Part shown: in pieces, positions 62,983-64,000 of the stretch
Numbering within the stretch: the first letter of the stretch is position 1
How the letters are laid out: each line of letters opens with the position of its first letter
DNA from: Flavipsychrobacter sp.
Lineage (GTDB): Bacteria; Bacteroidota; Bacteroidia; Chitinophagales; Chitinophagaceae
Assembly: GCA_024508935.1 (NCBI GenBank)
Contig: JANINW010000018.1
Span: forward strand, 80,566-144,565
DNA length: 64,000 bases
Reading direction: 5' to 3'
Notes under the pieces: model-generated
Databases searched by the model: none
Seen by the model: only the letters and a program-made list of their open reading frames with translations
What the model was told of the DNA's origin: nothing
Translations under genes and position numbers: made by a program

Positions 62983-63423
62983 TTAAGAACGTAACATCTC
63001 AACATGTGGAATTCCGTCTTCTATATATACTTCACTTATTGTATTAAAACCAAAGCTCTCATAAAACGACTTCAAATACACTTGTGCGCCTATATGTATA
63101 GCTTGCCTGCCGTAGCGGTCTTCAATGCAGGCAATAGATGTTTCCATCAATTCTTTTCCAAGCCCTTTTCTTCTATAAGAGGGGTGGGTAACCACTCTTC
63201 CTATGGATATTTCTTTGTAAGACACGCCGGCAGGTACTATACGGCTATATGCAACCATTACATCATCTTCATATCCCAGCAGGTGAAAAGATTTTTGGTC
63301 TTTGTCATCTATATCCAGGAACACACAATTTTGCTCTACCACAAACACCAGGCTGCGTAACTTAAGCAGTTCATACATTTCTGCGCCATTCAGCTCTTCA
63401 AAAGATTTATATACCCATGTCAT
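62983..63423 (-). CDS. ElaA-type GNAT N-acetyltransferase
   Basis: 146 residues. The N-terminal KSFEELNGAEMYELLKLRSLVFVVEQNC matches ElaA, where the RxxVFVVEQ motif is characteristic. The acetyl-CoA site is RVVTHPSYRRKGLGKELM and the C-terminal part has FYESFGFNTISEVYIEDGIPHVEM. ATG 63423 (MTWVYKSFEEL) is chosen over an in-frame TTG 9 bp upstream. Substrate unknown. Confidence 0.9.
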   Translation of the reverse strand: MTWVYKSFEELNGAEMYELLKLRSLVFVVEQNCVFLDIDDKDQKSFHLLGYEDDVMVAYSRIVPAGVSYKEISIGRVVTHPSYRRKGLGKELMETSIACIEDRYGRQAIHIGAQVYLKSFYESFGFNTISEVYIEDGIPHVEMLRS

Positions 63424-63436
63424 ATAGATCAAAAAT

Positions 63437-63466
63437 ACAGCGGCCGGTTTTAAAACCGGCCGCTGT
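63437..63466. terminator. Hairpin terminator (perfect 30-bp palindrome)
   Basis: A perfect 15+15-bp inverted repeat with no spacer (core CGGCCGG...CCGGCCG), between the 3' end of the T9SS-sorted gene (63490) and the start of the GNAT gene (63423). On the minus strand it is followed by TATTTTTGATC. It probably terminates the upstream T9SS gene. Confidence 0.8.
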
Positions 63467-63489
63467 TAATACCATTTATCGTTTTAAAA

Positions 63490-64000
63490 TTACAATGCTA
63501 CAATTGGCTTGATAGCCTCTACTACACCATTACATGAAATGGTTACATAATAAAAACCATTGGTAGCAGCGGCAGGCATTTGCACCTGTGCAGTATTACC
63601 ACTCACGGTTAATGCACCATTGGCAATCTTTTTACCTTCCATATTTACCATCTCGTAGGTCCAGCTGCCTGTTTTGGCATCAGCAATTTTTACAGAAAAA
63701 GTTTTATTCACCACCGGATTAGGATAGATACTTATGCTTTTATTATTGTTTACTTCGTTTACCCCATCCTCAAACAATTTGAAGCGCTCCCTGTTCAGGT
63801 TCAGATCCTTCAGCTGGGAGAAAGTGTTATCGGTATACGTAGCGCTCACCAATGGCGTCAGCTCATACTGGCGGTAAAAATTCCGCTGGTAAACGTAGTT
63901 TGTTTGGCCTTGCGACAGACCTATTTGCGCCAGCAGCACTGCAGGTGCAGGCGAGCCATTCACATAAAAGCTGTCGGTAGAAGATACTGTGCTCTCAATT
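63490..64000 (-). CDS. T9SS-sorted secreted protein, 3' part (5' end outside window)
   Basis: The frame is open to the right window edge, giving at least 170 residues; a GTG at 63963 is internal. The C-terminal 75 residues form a type A T9SS sorting domain: ISIYPNPVVNKTFSVKI, then WTYEMVNMEGKKIANGALT and NGFYYVTISCNG. The preceding 60 residues are beta-rich with no recognisable motif. Its N-terminal region, with any enzymatic domain, is not visible. Confidence 0.85.
   Translation of the reverse strand, partial: IESTVSSTDSFYVNGSPAPAVLLAQIGLSQGQTNYVYQRNFYRQYELTPLVSATYTDNTFSQLKDLNLNRERFKLFEDGVNEVNNNKSISIYPNPVVNKTFSVKIADAKTGSWTYEMVNMEGKKIANGALTVSGNTAQVQMPAAATNGFYYVTISCNGVVEAIKPIVAL

Overview
The window looks like a chromosomal segment from a Bacteroidota bacterium, most likely the Chitinophagales/Sphingobacteriales side (for example Chitinophagaceae). 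This is inferred from three T9SS-exported repeat proteins with a C-terminal sorting domain, a PorZ homologue, Bacteroidota-restricted families (DUF4836, DUF3127, DUF5686, M56-TonB fusions), a TonB-dependent receptor, and promoter motifs of the form TAnnTTTG ahead of several genes instead of sigma70 boxes. Shine-Dalgarno sequences are mostly absent. I see no IS element, prophage, integrase, CRISPR array, rRNA or replication origin. Coding density is high: no gene-free stretch exceeds about 200 bases, and many genes end in strong, often bidirectional hairpin terminators.

Layout. 1-3.7 kb (minus): the 5' end of a carboxypeptidase-regulatory-like secreted protein, a deoxynucleoside kinase, trpS, and a BlaR-like M56 peptidase with its BlaI-type repressor. 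The 3.72-3.87 kb intergenic region holds three evenly spaced 14-bp inverted repeats (candidate BlaI operators) and a separate 18-bp palindrome at the promoter of an Nramp metal transporter fused to a universal-stress domain (plus). 5.8-8.8 kb (plus): an NYN/LOTUS RNase-like protein, a class III PhaC-like synthase and an alpha/beta hydrolase. 8.8-13.2 kb (minus): PPK2 polyphosphate kinase, a large secreted protein with a clan-CD-peptidase-like His/Cys pair, and glyA. 13.35-22.66 kb (plus): three tandem paralogous T9SS repeat proteins, 4 bp apart, which share a 233-bp perfectly identical tract indicating recent recombination.

22.7-32 kb: a small membrane protein, clpC, STAS plus RNase Z, an outer-membrane barrel protein, tRNA-His, a DUF3127 protein, a DUF4836 lipoprotein, a BNR-repeat lipoprotein and an S4-domain protein. 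32-44.3 kb: purN, porZ, recO, a small membrane protein, an M23 peptidase, bcp, a DUF5686 outer-membrane protein, a YkgJ-type cysteine-cluster protein and polA. 44.4-48 kb (minus): an apparent operon of a vWA protein and two GNAT-type acyltransferases. 48-55 kb: KorA (fused gamma-alpha subunit, no KorB nearby), a GT2 glycosyltransferase, photolyase, HU, a YdeI-like protein and YifB/ComM. 55-64 kb: a His-rich polytopic membrane protein, an enoyl-CoA hydratase/isomerase, a glycosyltransferase translationally coupled to an LpxH-like phosphoesterase, a catalytically dead M16 homologue, an acyl-CoA thioesterase, a TonB-dependent receptor, an ElaA-type GNAT and the 3' end of a T9SS-sorted protein.

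Most genes are housekeeping or generic envelope functions. The best candidates for something undescribed are the tandem T9SS repeat locus with its recombination tract, the secreted clan-CD-like protein upstream of PPK2, and the ordered operator arrays between blaI and the Nramp-USP gene. I did not find a recognisable defence or biosynthetic island.
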